Part shown: positions 34,601 through 49,600 of the stretch, in pieces | Position numbering within the stretch: the stretch's first letter is position 1 | How the letters are laid out: every line of letters starts with the position of its first letter | From: Benincasa hispida | Taxonomy: Eukaryota > Streptophyta > Magnoliopsida > Cucurbitales > Cucurbitaceae | Direction: 5' to 3' | Assembly: GCF_009727055.1 (NCBI RefSeq) | Contig: NC_052349.1 | Span: 94,953,568-95,017,567, forward strand | DNA: 64,000 nucleotides | Notes under the pieces: model-generated | Told to the model about the DNA's origin: nothing | Seen by the model: only the letters and a program-made list of their open reading frames with translations | Databases searched by the model: none | Translations under genes and position numbers: made by a program

Positions 34601-37600
34601 ATCCAAAAGGTTTAGAAACCAACACCGGTGAAGTGGTGTTATATCTAGCCGCCTCCCAGAACATCCTTACCTAATCTCTCAACCACTATAAGAATTCTAT
34701 AATTCCCCTCACTCCAAATGCCTAGTGGGGTCAAGACTCCAAAAGTGAATATCCCACTACCTCAGACCCAAAGTTAAACCCCTCAAATCTAATATAAGAA
34801 GGATGTGACATCTTCCATTTCCCTATCAGATAAAGAGTGACGGATACCAGGTGAAAGAGAAGGAGATCTCCACAAAAGCCCAAGAAATCAGTCAGAAAAC
34901 AATTCTCATGGAAGACAAAGGATATAAACGAGAAACCCCACCTATATTAACTTCAACTAGTGCATCAAAGCTAGAAGCTCTTTTAGAGTTTGAGTTTACT
35001 TTCGATTCATTCATTAATTTTTTTAATAAAAAAAGGACTTCTCATTGATAAAATGACAAGAGACTAATGCTAAAAAGTATACCACACCAGAAAATATAGG
35101 AGAGTAATGAGATAATAGAGACAATACAAAACTTAAACAAAGAAAATAAACACATTCAAATGCAAGCAAATGTCTTGAATAGAATAATTCGCATAAGGCT
35201 TCAATGAAGAACGCCAAGAAGAGTCTAAAAGACGAGTAGAACCCAGAAGATATCCATCAAAATGGAATGCCTTGAAAAATCTTCTTGAATGCACTGTGGG
35301 CCAAACTCAAGGGGCCAAACAGAAGGAGAAATCCAAATACTAATGCTTAGAAGCAGGGGAATGAAGCATAAGTTTACCAAACCAACTGTCCAAAGAAGAA
35401 TTCTACAAGGCTTGCAACAATATAGTAATATCCAAAAGGCCTGCAGCTTGAGTGATAATATTAAGTTAAACAAACCTAGTGTTGAACTCTCAAGGTTGTA
35501 GTGAACTTGGGCCCATCAAGAAAAGTTAAAGTCCTCCCAAAACACCGAGGCTCAAGACAAAAGGATAATTTCCAGCCAAAGAAATCTCAGTAGCTTCAAA
35601 CATAGTAGACTCCCAACAAATGATCTTTAAAAATCCAAAAGCTTCCACAATACTTGTTAGAATCATTTTATTGAAAAAGTGTGCCACCTTTAAGAAATCC
35701 AAGGGGATCACCAAAATATCAACCCACATGATATGAATACCATCCAGTCCAAAGGGATCGCCAAAATCAATTTATTCATTAATCAAATTTGATTATGACT
35801 AAAAAAATTTTAGAAAATAAAATGGATAATATTTTTTAAAAAAATCATTTGATCTCTCCCCTTCAGAAGGATTAACATCATCTGTAAAATTGGGGAACAA
35901 CATACAATAACAGCTTCTGGCATGATAGGTGCTTATCAAATTTGCTGGATTTCCCAGTCTCTACTCATGATCCTTGAAAAAGAATGAGCTCGGATTCATC
36001 AATCTTGACCCACAATGACAAACTATTGGGATTATATTTTCACAGACCTGACAAAGTGGATGGTTCTCCCCTACAACCCCATTCTCCACGGAAGATTAAT
36101 GGGTATGGCTAGGATTCCAACTTCTTAATGAGATCGTTATACAAGGATCTTACTTGCAGCCACTACACAGCTCCAACATCCATATATGATATGACAAAAT
36201 TTGGAAGGACAAATAGCAATCAAGTTTTTCTGCTGGGAATTAAGCCATAACTTCATCAACACATGATTACGCATCAGAATAAAATTCTAAAGTTTAGGTA
36301 TGAAACACAATTCAACCTTTATTTAATTTAAAATATAAAAACAGGTGGGGGAAAAATCTGAATGGAATGAAAAGTTTAAGAAACCAATTATAATAATGTT
36401 CATTATTTCCTTTATTATGAAATTTTATATTGTACTTATTGTATTATATTTGCTGTATTTTATTATTTCCTTATTTGTAATTATTTTATTTTTTCCTTAT
36501 TTGTAATTGGGTATTTCTTCTATTTAAGAAACCCCTTCCTCGTAAGATTAATAAGAGAAAAAATAATGTTTTTTAGCATGATATCAGAGCAACAAAATTT
36601 TTGAAACCCTAAAAACAAAAAAAAAAAAAAACCCTATTTTTTTCCTTTTTGAAACCCTAGAAAAAAGAACCCAGTCTTCTGTCGTCGCGATTTTGCAGTC
36701 TGCTGTCCGACCGTGTCTGCATCACCGACTGCCGTTTCCGCTATCGACCGGTTGCCGCTGTCCTTCAGCTATAATTTTCCTAGTTGCTGGTTCGTTTAAG
36801 CCTCTGTGCTGTTTTTTTTTTTCAGATCTACTGATTTTGTATTTTGGGTTTCCTTTTTTTCAACGATATGTCGGACATTAAGATACCCATCACTTGAGTT
36901 TGCGATAATCGTGGCCATTCAACCGGTCCCATTGTCCAAATAACTACCATTCGACTCAATGGGATAATTTTCTTTGTTGGTCCCAAAGTGTTCAGATGTA
37001 TATTTGTGGACAAGGGAAGATTGGTTACATCACAGGAGAAAAAACCATTCCTAGTCCAGATGACCCTTCATTCACCGAATGGGACACTGAAAACTCCATG
37101 GTTATGACTTGGCTTGTCAATTTCATGGTCGAAGACATTGGTTGTAACTACATGTGTTACTCTACTGCCAAGGAATTATGGGATAATGTAACTCAGATGT
37201 ATTCTGATTTGGGCAACCAGTCACAAGTATTTGAGTTGAACTTAAAATTGGGTGATATACGACAAGGAACTAGCTCCGTTACACAATACTTTCACTCATT
37301 AAAAATGATTTGCCAAGACCTTGACCTCTTTGATATGTATGAGTGGAAGCCTACAGAGGACCAAAAGCACTATAGGAAAACTATTGAAGTTGGTCGTATT
37401 TACAAATTCCTTGTCGGCCTCAATGTTGAGTTCGACGAAGTTAGAGGCAAAACACTTGGAAAAACTACTCTTCCAACTATTAATGATGTTTTTTTGTAGT
37501 TCACAGGGAAGAAAGCCGCAGGAATGTTATAATTTGCAAAAAAACCTATTGACTCAGTTGAATGCTTTGCGTTGGTGACTGAAAATACTGCAATGAAAGC

Positions 37601-40600
37601 TTCTAATCAAATCCAATAAGCCACATGAAAAGCCTCGTGTCTGGTGTGACCATTGCAATAAACCTCGACATACACGTGAAACTTGTTGGAAACTTCATGG
37701 AAAACCTGCGAATTGGAAAAGTTCTAAGTAACATGCCTTTAATGCTAATGTTGTTGACTCCAGCCCGTTTAATAAAGAGCAAATTGATCAAATTTTGAAA
37801 CTGCTACAGACCAATTCATCATTTGGTAATCCTAGTGTTTCCTTGGCACAATCAAGTACTTGTCTTCAAGCTCTCTCTTACCTTAATTCATCTCCATGGA
37901 TTATAGACTCTGGAGCTTCTGATCATATATGACCAGTTCCTCTTGTTTATTTGAATCATATTCTCCTGTGTATTGCAATGAAAAAATTCGCATTGTCGAT
38001 GGCAGCTTCACCTCTATTGCAAGAAAAGGAACTATTCCTTTGACTACAAAACTTATATTACGTTCTGTCCTTCATGTTCCAAAATTAGCTTGTAACTTGT
38101 TGTCTGTTAGTAAACTCTCTAAGGATGCTAACTGTCGTGTTATCTTTTGTGAAACTCATTGTATCTTTCAGGATCAGGAATTGGGGAGGACAATTGGACG
38201 TGCTAGGATGATTGATGGTCTCTATTACTTTGATGAAGTTTCTGCTAGTCATAAAAAAGTTCAGGGCTTGAGTAGTGTTTATTCTCCTTCTGTTAAAGAA
38301 ACTACCATGATAGATTAGGGCATCCAAATTTCTTTTATTTAAAGTATCTGTTTCCCAATTTAAGGATTTGATTGTTCAGTTTTTCAATGTGAAAGTTGCA
38401 TTTTTGCCAAACATCATCAATCCACCTATTTGCCCAAACCGTACAAGGCTGCATCACCTTTTTCCTTAATTCATACTGATGTTTGGGGTCCGTCTAAAGG
38501 CATTGCTAAGCGAAAGAATAGGCACTTACTTGAAGTTGCTCGTGCCCTTATGTTCTCTATGAATGTTCAAAAATATATGTGGGGTGATGTCATTCTTACA
38601 GCTGCATATCTGATCAATCGAATGCCGTCTAAGGTTTTGAATTTTAAAACTCCTCTTAATCACTTCAATGAGTTTTTTCCGAATAATCGGTTGTCTTCTG
38701 ATTTATCAATTAAATTGTTTGGGTGTACTACTTATGTTCATACTTCTCTTTCTCGAACTAAGCTTGATCCTCGAACCACTAAATGCATTTTTGTAGGCTA
38801 TGTTTCTCATAAGAAAGCTTACAAATGTTTTGATCCTTTGGCCCACAAGTATTTTGAAAGTATGGATATGTCTTTTTTGGAAAACCAAACTTTTTCTTGC
38901 CCAAATTTTCGTAGGGGGAGATATCTAACCTTGAAGATAATTTTTGGGATACTTTATCTCTCCCAAACACCAATGGTCCTGCAATTATGAGCTCTAGTCC
39001 TTCGATACCAAGTATGGAGAGTTCTTCAGGGGGAGAAACACTACAAAATGACTCTACAAGTCGAAATCCTGAACTTCAAGTTTACACTAGAAGAAACTTG
39101 ACTCAAAGAGTCAGAGATCAGACAATTGACTTATCACAGAACCAATCAAATACTCCGATAAATGATCCTGAAGATCCAGGTATTAGACACCCTACTCCTA
39201 TTTCTCCTAGTTCTTCATCTCCTTCTAATCCTTTACCTGATGTCTCTGATCTTGATATTCCAATTGCCCATAGGAAAGGTACTCGTAAATGCACCAAATT
39301 TCCTATTGAAAACTATCTTTCTTATCATAGATTGTCTGACTGTCATAAAGCCTTCACATCCAAAATAACCAACCTATTTGTTCCAAGGAATATACAGGAA
39401 GCTCTAAATGATTTGAATTGGAAATTAGCAGTGATGGAAGAGTTCAATGCACTGAAACAAAATTGCACATGGAACATAGTCGAACTACCAAAAGATAAGA
39501 AGACGGTGGGATGCAAATGGGTGTTCACTGTAAAATGTAAAGTTGATGGTAATATTGGAAGGTACAAGGCCAGATTGGTTGCCAAGGGGTTCACTCAGAC
39601 CTATGGCATTGATTATCAAGAAACATTTGCTCCAGTAGCTAAAATTAATTCTATTAGAATCTTGTTGTCTGTGGTAGTTAATTTTGATTGGCCCCTTTAT
39701 CAACTTGATGTGAAGAATGCCTTTCTCAATGGGGATCTTGAAGAAGAGGTTTTTATGGACTTGCCACCTGGTTTTGAGGTGGATCTCGAGATAAACAAAG
39801 TGTGCAAGTTAAAGAAATCATTATATGGGCTTAAACAATCTCCCAAAGCATGGTTTGAACGGTTTGGAAAGGCAGTCGCAAGCTATGGATTCAGTCAAAG
39901 TCAAGGTGATCATACTATGTTCTATAAACATACTGGAAGTGGTAAGTTGGTCGTTTTGATAGTGTATGTTGATGATATCATTCTTACAGGTAATGATGAG
40001 ACAGGACTGAATATCTTGAAGAAAAACCTTGCTAATGATTTTCAAATCAAGGACCTGGAAACCTTAAAGTATTTCCTAGTAATGGAGTTTTCCAGATCTA
40101 AAAATGGCATTCTTGTCAACCAGAGGAAGTATATTCTTGACCTACTGAATGAAACAGGTTTACTTGGTTGCAAGATAGTAGAAACTCCTATTGAGCAAAA
40201 TTTAAAATTGGTTGCTGCAACTGAAAAAGAAGTAAAAGAAAAGAAAAAGTACCAGAGGCTTGTAGGGAGACTCATATACCTCTCTCACACACGTCCTAAC
40301 ATTGCTTTCGCAGTTAGTGTAGTAAGTCAGTTCATGTATGCTCCCGAGTCAGTTCACTTTGAAGCAGTTTATAGAATTTTGAGATATTTGAAAGGTACTC
40401 CAGGAAAAGGTATATTATTCACGAAGCATGACCACCTAAACATTGAAGTTTACACTAATGCTGATTGGGCAAGAAGCACGACTGATAGAATATCTACTTC
40501 GAGGTATTGCTCTTTTGTTGGAGGAAATCTGGTTACTTGGCGAAGTAAGAAACAAAGTGTGGTTGCAAGAAGTAGTGCTGAAGCAGAATTTAGGACAGTA

Positions 40601-43600
40601 GCCCATGGTATTTGTGAGGGCATATGGATAAGAAAACTATTGAAAGAATTGAATTTCTCTCAGACAATGCCCATACGCATCTATTGTGATAACAAGTCAG
40701 CAATTTCCTTTGCCCACGATCCAATCCTTCATGATAGGACCAAAGTTGATAAACACTTCATAAAAGAAAAGATTGATGCAGGAATAATATGCATTCCCTT
40801 TCTCCCGATAGAAACGCAAATTGCAGATGTGTTAACCAAAGGTCTTCCAAAGTGGCAATTCAACAAGTTGATTGACAAGCTAGCTATGAATGATATCTTC
40901 AAACTAGCTTGAGGGGGAGTGTTGATTATTTCCTTTATTGTGAAATTTTATATTGTATTTATTGTATTGTATTTACTGTATTTTATTCTTTCCTTATTTG
41001 TAATTATTTTATTCTTTCCTTATTTGTAATTGGGTATTTCTTCTATTTAAGAAACTCTTTCCTCCAAAGATTAATAAGAGAAAAAATAATGTTTTTTAGC
41101 AAATAATAATAATAATAAATGAATAATAAAAGGGATGGTAATGTAGAGAATTTTTTCCATGTTGACATATAGACATTGACATATATATCTACAAGGATGT
41201 ATAAAGGGCTCAAAAGTAAAATGCATGCATGACTACATCTAAAAACAAATAATCTGACGTAAAAATGGAGAACTTTTGTTCAAGGGAGATAAAAAGACCT
41301 TCTGGCAGTTCTTAGTTGGCCTCGGTGCTCAGCAGTGCTACCTACAGCATAACAACCAAGCAAAAATTCCCATACTTCTGCCCTAATAGATGGATCCACA
41401 CCCTGCCAAACCACAATTAAACTTCACTGTTTTATACACGGTAAGACAAAGAAGCATCGATAAAACTACCTGTTTTTGTGATCAAATACAAAGAAAAAGG
41501 CAGTTATTGTCTTTTCTGTGTCTTTGGAATTTAAAATCAAAGTTCTATTTTTTGTAATTATTATCTCACAATTTTGTTCACTAGATTACTAGCTGGTGAC
41601 CATTTATTCATTTTTGTAACTTCAGTTATTTGTACATCTTTTTTCTTAATGAAATTAGCCTTTTATCAATAACAAAATACATACAAAGGGCAAGTAACTA
41701 GTTATCAAATTGAAGAGGAAACAACCAAACACGTACTCATGTAAAAGCTATTAGGTGTCAGGTGACAATGGATAGTCACGTCCTTTTTGGAGGCCTCGGG
41801 ACGTTTTAAAGAGTCCATTGGCTTCCAATCATTCTTGACAAGGATTCAATTAAATAAGCTTGTAAGGCACCAACTGCTTGGTGATTGGCAATGGTTGTTC
41901 ATGTGATTGGCAATGGTCATTATACTTTATTATGAAAAAACCGTTGGGTGGGAACCATCGCCCTTAAAGATGCTTTCCTGAGGCTTTATGCTCTATCCGA
42001 CCACAAAGAGGCCTCCATTGCTCAATGTTGGAACCATGACCATCAAGCATAGAATCTTGGAATGAGACGTAACCTTACGAAAACTGAGATTGTGGAATGG
42101 ACTACCATGTCCTCTATGCTCTTGCCCCCAATCATCAATCTTACTGCGAATGATACTTGGAGATGGATTCTTGATAAATCCGATTGTTTTTCATCAAAGT
42201 CAATCACTCTGCATATGACCTCTAGAGGACAAAATCAGAATGCTTCTCTCTACAAGAATATTTGGAAAGGTCTCAATCCCAAAAAAGGTCCGGTTCTTCC
42301 TTTGGAAAGTCAGTCATGGTAGCATAAGTACTACAGATGTTCTCATCAAAAAGGCCCCATTGATTTCATTGGCTCCTAATTGATGTGTTCTTTGCCATCA
42401 AAATAGTGTATGCATTTATTGATCTTTTGTGACTTTGCTCAATATTTTAGGAGAGAATTATACGGTACTTCAACTTCCATATGGTGTTCCCAAATGACCC
42501 TCTCACTTTGTTGAATGTGCTTTTGATTGGCCACCCATTCAAAGCTGAGAGGAAGATCTTAGTGGACCTTCATTATCAAAGCACATTTATGGCTCATTTG
42601 GAATGAACGAAACGAGACGAATTTCACTTTTTTTTTTATAATCTTTTATATACAACTCTTACTTGGTGTAAACTCACCCTATCTTTTTGGGATTACAGTC
42701 TTACATCCCTTACTACACAGTGGAATACTATTATGTAATCTCACGTGACAATTTTGCCCTTCTGTAATTTCATGATATTAATGAAATTTCTCTAACTGTT
42801 TCTCATTAAAAAGAAGAAAAAAAAGGAAAAAAAGGGTAAGGCACCAACTGCCAAGAGATGAGATTACGATGATAAGTAAGTTGCTCCTCAAATTATTCAA
42901 TAAAACTCGATGGAGATTGAAAACGTGAAAAAAAGAAAACCAACACACCAATGCACACGGGCAATGGAAAAAAGATATGGTTTTTACTTTCATTATCTCT
43001 AGACTCCAAAGCATAAGACACGTGTGGAGGACCACTTAAGAAAATCAATCATATTAAGATGGCCATTATCAGCTTTCAAATGTACAAGGAAGTCGTGAAG
43101 AAGTTGGGAGATGCTTGATAGAGGTTTTTTCCCCCTCCTACAGGAACACTAGAAATGAATGTAAGACTAACTTTGGTGGATTGGGAAATTTTCCCCCTAC
43201 CCATTTCAAAATGGGTTTAGGAGCTGGAAACCACAGAGTTAGGACAAGGCCTTCCTTGCTAACTAGGATTGGCGCCTCTTGAATGAAAAGGTCCACTATG
43301 GAGAAGGATAATTGGCCAGTAAAAACCCAAATGGCTCCCCTTCTCTATGGAGAAGGATAGCGCACACTCTAGCTTTCCACTAAAAATGGCTTTTTACATG
43401 AAAAGGTGGTGGAGGAGGAACTCAACGATCATCTCTCTACAAACCCTGTGCCTAGCCAAGACGAGGCCAAACTCCTCAAAAAACCTACTCCATACTGTAT
43501 AAGCAGAATCACATCTCCGAAAAAAATGATCAAGATCCACCACCTCTCCTACGAATAATGCAACACGACACCACAGACCAAACAAGTCGGCACCTTCCTC

Positions 43601-46600
43601 AACACCCGATCCAACGGGTTAACTCTGGATTACCTGCCAAGTAAAAACTTACCCTTCTTGGGGATTTCTAACTTCCAAAGTGAGGCATAGGTCAAGACTC
43701 CACAAGGAGAAGGATTGACTGAGCAAAGAAAAAAGAACTTACACGAAAAACCATCAGTCGAGCTAGGCTCTAACAACAAACATTTCCTCCTTGGATTTCA
43801 CCAGAACTCTCCAAACATGGAAAGAAGAGCAATAACATCCATTGTTCCCCCATTGGACAATAATATTTGTCATTAATGGCCAAGTTATTGGCTAGACACT
43901 GTTCGTTCTTTTCCAAATGTTGTGATTTTTTAGTTTTTTAGTTTTACTATTGTCGTTGGTTTAGTTATTGTCGCCAATGACACCAAGGCTAGTGTGTAGC
44001 CTTTAAATTAGGGTCCCCAGGCTGTAATTTAGGTATCATTCAATAAAGATTTGATTAAAAAATTCTCCAAGATTTGAGTTATATTAGTTTGGTATCAAAG
44101 CTATGAAACTGACATGGCTAAGAAAATTCCCACCACCTCCAGTAATGACGCAGCTCAAACTAGCAAAAGGGTTGAAAGTCTCATCCCAAGTTCAATATCT
44201 CAATAATTCCTTGGCATGGAAGAATTGAGGAATAATCAAAAGAAGTTCACCAAATGGTGAGGGCTTTAACCGAAAAGATGGATACAATGTCCATACAGCA
44301 ATTTACAACTTGCAGCAAGGTAACAACCCCACAAAACCTTTATATCCTGGAAGATAGCAACTAATTGATACAAGAAGGCACCAAGAACAAGCACAAAACC
44401 TCCCACCTAGGAAGCATGAATACGGCTACGACACAACATAAACATGGCAACACATCATTTTAAAAATAAAAAAATCTAGGATACGGATACAACAAGAACA
44501 CATTCACTAATGTAATATATATATCATTTTTATACAAGAAAAAAATTCAAAGTCAAAGAGTTGAGCATTTATATGTTTAAAAATTAGTTTGATATATTTT
44601 GCTCTCAAATTTTATTATTTTTATCATATATGTGTCTATTTAGTATATTTAACAAGTGTTCAATGCATGTCTAATAAATGCCAAACCTACTTTGAATTTG
44701 TATAATTAATGTCTAACACACCTATTGCACTAACAAGTATTTGATGCGTTCCTATGATTCTAAGAAGTGTCCAAGTGTTCGAGGTATGAAGATCCAAGGT
44801 TCTTGGTGCTTGACATTTCAAGAGATGGAGATGAACCATTTACTGCAAGAAATTTCAATCATCAAGAGCAAAGATGGAGGGAAACACCAAATTTTAACAC
44901 AAAAACAATGACTACAAAATGAAGGTGAACCTCCCTACTTTTAGTGGCAAGTTCGATCTCCAGGCCTTCTTGGATTGGCCCAAAGAAGTAGAATCGTTCT
45001 TTGGCTACACTAGCACATCCAAAGATAAGAAGGTGAAACAGGTTAATTATAAGTTGAAAGGAGAGCCTCCACATGGTGAGATCAATTGCAAATCAATAGA
45101 AGGGGGTACGAGAAGGCACTCATCATTATTTAGTGAAACTTTGTACCTTGGAAACGGAATTGCAACTTTCTTCTTGTTATTGAGAGAGAAATTTCTTGTT
45201 CCTTGTTTAAAGAAAACAAAACAAAAACAAAAACAATTCTTGGCCAAAGAGGTTGAAACTAATGAAACGTTGGTTTCTCCCTATGAACAATGAGCAATTG
45301 CTCTATAATCAATACCAACATTGAACTCGAAAAACTTGTTTGATGGCTGATTGCTCCTAGAAATTCCATAGGCTAAGTGCACATTTGAGTATAACAACTA
45401 TGGAGATAGGAGATCAAACTTTCAATCTCTAGGGAGGAAGGTCATGCCAATTATCATTAGCTCACTTTGGCCATAGCCTACGTGCGTCTTAAAATTTTGC
45501 CAAGTTCGAGCAACATCAAATCACCAGTCTTGTCGATGGTTTAAGAGAAGATATCAAGAAAAAGGTAAATTTACAGCCCTTATGTTATCTTACAGAAGTT
45601 GTAGTCTGTAACTATGGTGAGTTGGTGAGGAAAATGGAGGTTAGTCAAGCATCCTCAAACCGATAGCGAACACATGTGACCAAATACTGTCACCCTCAAT
45701 CCTTTAAAGTTGGGGATCTCGTGATGGTTCATTTAAGGAAATCTAGGCTGCCTTCGAGTGTTCATCCAAGCTTCATCCAAAAAAGATTGGCCATTTCCCA
45801 ATTAAAGAACGTTTAATGCCTACAAGGTTGATCTTCCCCCACACTTCAAAATCACTCCTGCCTTCAATGTTTTGGACCTCATAACTTACCATGCCGCAGA
45901 TGGTTTTTACTTGCCTGTTTAGTTAACTCAAGGATGAGTTATCATTAGGAGGGAATTGATGTAGCGTACTGTTTCTACCTCTCTTAGTTGTTTACCTATT
46001 TACTGAGGGCTTAACCGTGGCTTTAGTCTTCTTTTATTGTTGGATTGAAAGTTAGTCTTTTGCTGCCGTCAATGCCCAAGTTATCGGTTAGTTACTGTTG
46101 GTTCTTTTACCAGTGCTGTAATTTTTTAGTCTTTTAGTTTTACTGCTGTCATTGGCTTAGTTACTGCTGCCAATGACACCAAGGCTGTTCTCTGTAGCCT
46201 TTAATTAGGGGTCCCTAGGATGTAATTGAAGTATTAGACAACAAAGATTTTGATTCAAGAATTCTAAAAGATTTGAGTTACATTATCGTAAGTATAGAAA
46301 AAGGGGGAGAACCTAAGAAATAACTTTTTAAGATAGAATCTCGGCATTTTTTTATGGTAAGACAACATACCCCCAAAACTATTGATTTGAGTGTCTTCTG
46401 AAAGCCAAGAGCCTTTCCATCACTATCAAATGCCGCCAGCCACTTCTCTGGCTTGAGCATTCTGTTTACCTGCACCATGGGAACAGCGCTCCAAATTTTG
46501 CATGAACACTAATAAATAAAATGTCATTGTCATTCAAACTGCATTCAGAAATCATGCAGAAAAAAATATCGTCATGGTAACTAAATATCTAAACAAATTC

Positions 46601-49600
46601 ATGTTTTCTATATGCTACAAAAAATGACCAAAAGAAATGAAACAATTTCAAACGAAAATAATATTCAGAATATTTTAAACTCTTACGTATTTTATTTCAA
46701 GGACAGAGTATCACTGTGCAGAGTACAAGTATGACTACAGTGTTAGGCCCCCCAATAGTGAATATTTATTCTAGAAGAGGTAATAAGGGAATTGGCCAGG
46801 GGAGACAGCCCGTTAGAGGTATAAGTAAGTTTTGTTAGTAATGTTTTCCTTGTGCTTGTATTTTGAATAAAACATGTTTTCCTTGTGCTTGTATTTTGAA
46901 TAAAACAATTGTTCTAAGGTATTCCTAGAACTCTCAAAATTAAATTGCTGCAGAACGATATGTTATTTCATATTGTAATTGTTGTTTGGCAATATTATCG
47001 TTATGTAAGGAAGTATTCTTACCAATCGAGGAAAGGTTGGGGTGACATATTCGGAGATAAGGGGAATAAGACTTATCCATCCTGAGGTGCATCAGGGAGA
47101 AGATGACCTATGAGATACGAGAGACTCAACGGCTTTAAATACGTTAGTTAATAAGTTAGCCAAAGGGAAAAAAAGAGACGCAGCTACTTCAGCAATAACG
47201 GAAGTCTCATTAAGAAAGAGGAAATGGCTGAAAGAAGATGAAGAACCTAGAACCTCCCAATGAGATGATGGGGGAGAATCGTCTCGTAAGAAAGAGGAAC
47301 ATGATTGAATTAAGTTCAAGTAAATAAGATGTTGGTCTTCAATGGAACAAATCCTGATGAATGGTTATTTAGAGTTGAGCAACACATTCAATTACAGCGA
47401 CTGTTTCAACAAAGAAGCTCACAATGACAGTAAGGATGTTTTATCATTATTAGCCTACAAAGGAAAGGGTGTTACGTGCGTGTTTCTTAGCAATCAAGCA
47501 ACAGGCCACAATGGCAGAGTATTGTTAGATGTTTGAAGAGTTGTTACTGTTGCCACATTTAACCGACAAGGTGCTAGAGAACACCTTGACTAATGAACTA
47601 GACCCAGTCACAAAGAGATTTTTTGTTTTCAACCTGGTCGTTGGAAGACACTATGAGAGCAGCCAAATTAATGGAGGACTGCATTGAAGGCAGTGAAGTT
47701 GGGTCAAGATCCAAGAGCTACCAATGAGCCCAAAATGTTAGCTAAAACGACCATTAAGCCATCTAATGCCCTTTCTACACATACCATCACAATGGCAAAG
47801 AAAATGCCCATCAATCATAGGGATTAACCCTACAAGAAGTTGGCATACATAGAGTTTCAAGCAAGACGAGAAAAGGGTATATGCTACCATTGTGAAGAAA
47901 AATGTATGGTTGAGTATTGTAGTAAGAACAAGGAACTCTACTCATAACATGTGAGAGTACTCATAGCAGTATTGGGGAGATGATAGTAGTAGAGTAAGTG
48001 TATAATGATAATTAGTTAGAGGTAGTTTGATTATAAATTTTTAGTTGGGGTTTGTAGGAGGGGGTCATATTTTGGTAAGTCAGTCCTCAAAAGGCTATTG
48101 ATATTTTAATCTCTTTTTTTAAAAAAAAAAAAGGAAACGAGCCTCTTTATTAGAAAAAAAGAGACTAATGCTCGAAGTACAAGAGAGTTATACTAGGAGC
48201 ATGAATAAAGAGAGAAAAAACAGAATGAGATAAACACGGCAAAACTAAACGAAAGGATCAGGAAGCGCACCCAGGCATCTCAACTAGGTTGACACCCCCT
48301 TGGCGCCATCATCATATCCATACATCAGTACAAAATCTAAGGAATTACAAGGAAATTGATAAAGCGATAAACCGGAAATAAAACTAGACAACAAGCCTAA
48401 GGAGTCGGGGAGATGAAAGCCTGCCAATTCAAATTTATATCTTGAATAGAAGTCTTTGAAGTCGTCGTTTAAGGAGCACCAGGCTTAAGCATTTCTTTGA
48501 GCAGAGTCAAACCTAGCCCTCCAACAAGTTTCTTTGTCATGAAAAATTCTTTGGTTTCTTTCAAACCAAAGATCTGCTAGGATGGCCTTAACCATATTGG
48601 TCCATAACAATCTTGGCCTCTTTTTCAGAAAAGGGCCCAATAGAAGTTGGATTATGTTGGATCTAAAATTATTTCCAAACACCCCAACGAAGTTAAAGAT
48701 GTGGAAGAAATTCCACCAACAACTTTATGAGTATGTGCAATTGAAGAAGAGGTGCTACAAGTCCTCCTCTTCCTTTTTGCATAAAGGGCAAATGGAAGGC
48801 GATAAATAGGCCGAGTGGAGCTTTCTTTGCATGACCGAGGAGCAATTTAGGAGACCAAAGAGCATTATCCAGATCTGGATGTTGATTCTCCTTGGGCTTT
48901 TAGTCTTCCATAAAACCTTGAAAAGGCTTATATCCATCGGGGATGGAGGGGAGAGATGTGCAAAGAGAGATTTAACTGTGAAGATGCCTGAAGCTTCCAA
49001 AGACCAAGACCTTAGATCTGGGCTTGCTGAGACTGATCTTTCTGAGAGGGCAAGTAGCAAGTCCTGAAAATGAATTACTTCCTCCTCTTTAAGCAAACGG
49101 CGAAAAATGATGGACCAAGAATTCAGAGAATGGTCCCAATGAGAAGCTATTGAGCCCCTTGGCAGTAGGGTAATTCTAAACAAACTTGGATAGAGTGTGG
49201 ACAAAGAGGTTGAGTCTAACCAAGGATCAGACCAAAAACCTATTCGAGAGCCATCGCCAAGGATGAAAGAGGCCAAAGACTCCACTTTTGACCAGCATCT
49301 TGAGATATTAATCCAAGGGCTTCTCAGACTATTCCCACATTTCCTTGAAGGTACCTTTCCCATAGATGCTAGTGATCACTTGTCTCCAAAGGGAGTTTTC
49401 CTCCATCATATAACGCCAGCCCCATTTAGCAAGCAAGGCTGAGTTTTTAATTTTAAGCCCCCCAAAACCGAGACCTCGATTTCTTGAGGACCGAGACACA
49501 ATATCCCATTTTACCAAGTGGTTGATTTTGCTTCCTTTATGGCCTTCCCAAAAGAAGTTTCGAATTAATCTTTCTAAAGATGAGGCCACAATTTCTGGCA

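Larger units (their letters stand above)
36397..41101 (+). mobile_element. Ty1/copia retrotransposon with paired LTRs and TSD, integrase core deleted, in TBC intron 3
   Basis: LTRs of 182 bp at 36,397-36,578 and 40,920-41,101 (TGTT...AGCA) differ at 11 positions by my count. They are flanked by AATAA at 36,392-36,396 and 41,102-41,106. The primer site 'tgatatcagagc' is at 36,579-36,590, one base from the Met-tRNA consensus, and the polypurine tract 'gagggggag' is at 40,911-40,919. The order gag, zinc knuckle, protease, integrase, RT, RNase H is copia. Most of the integrase core is missing. The RT/RNase H frame is open for 641 codons. It is antisense to the host gene. Confidence 0.95.
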
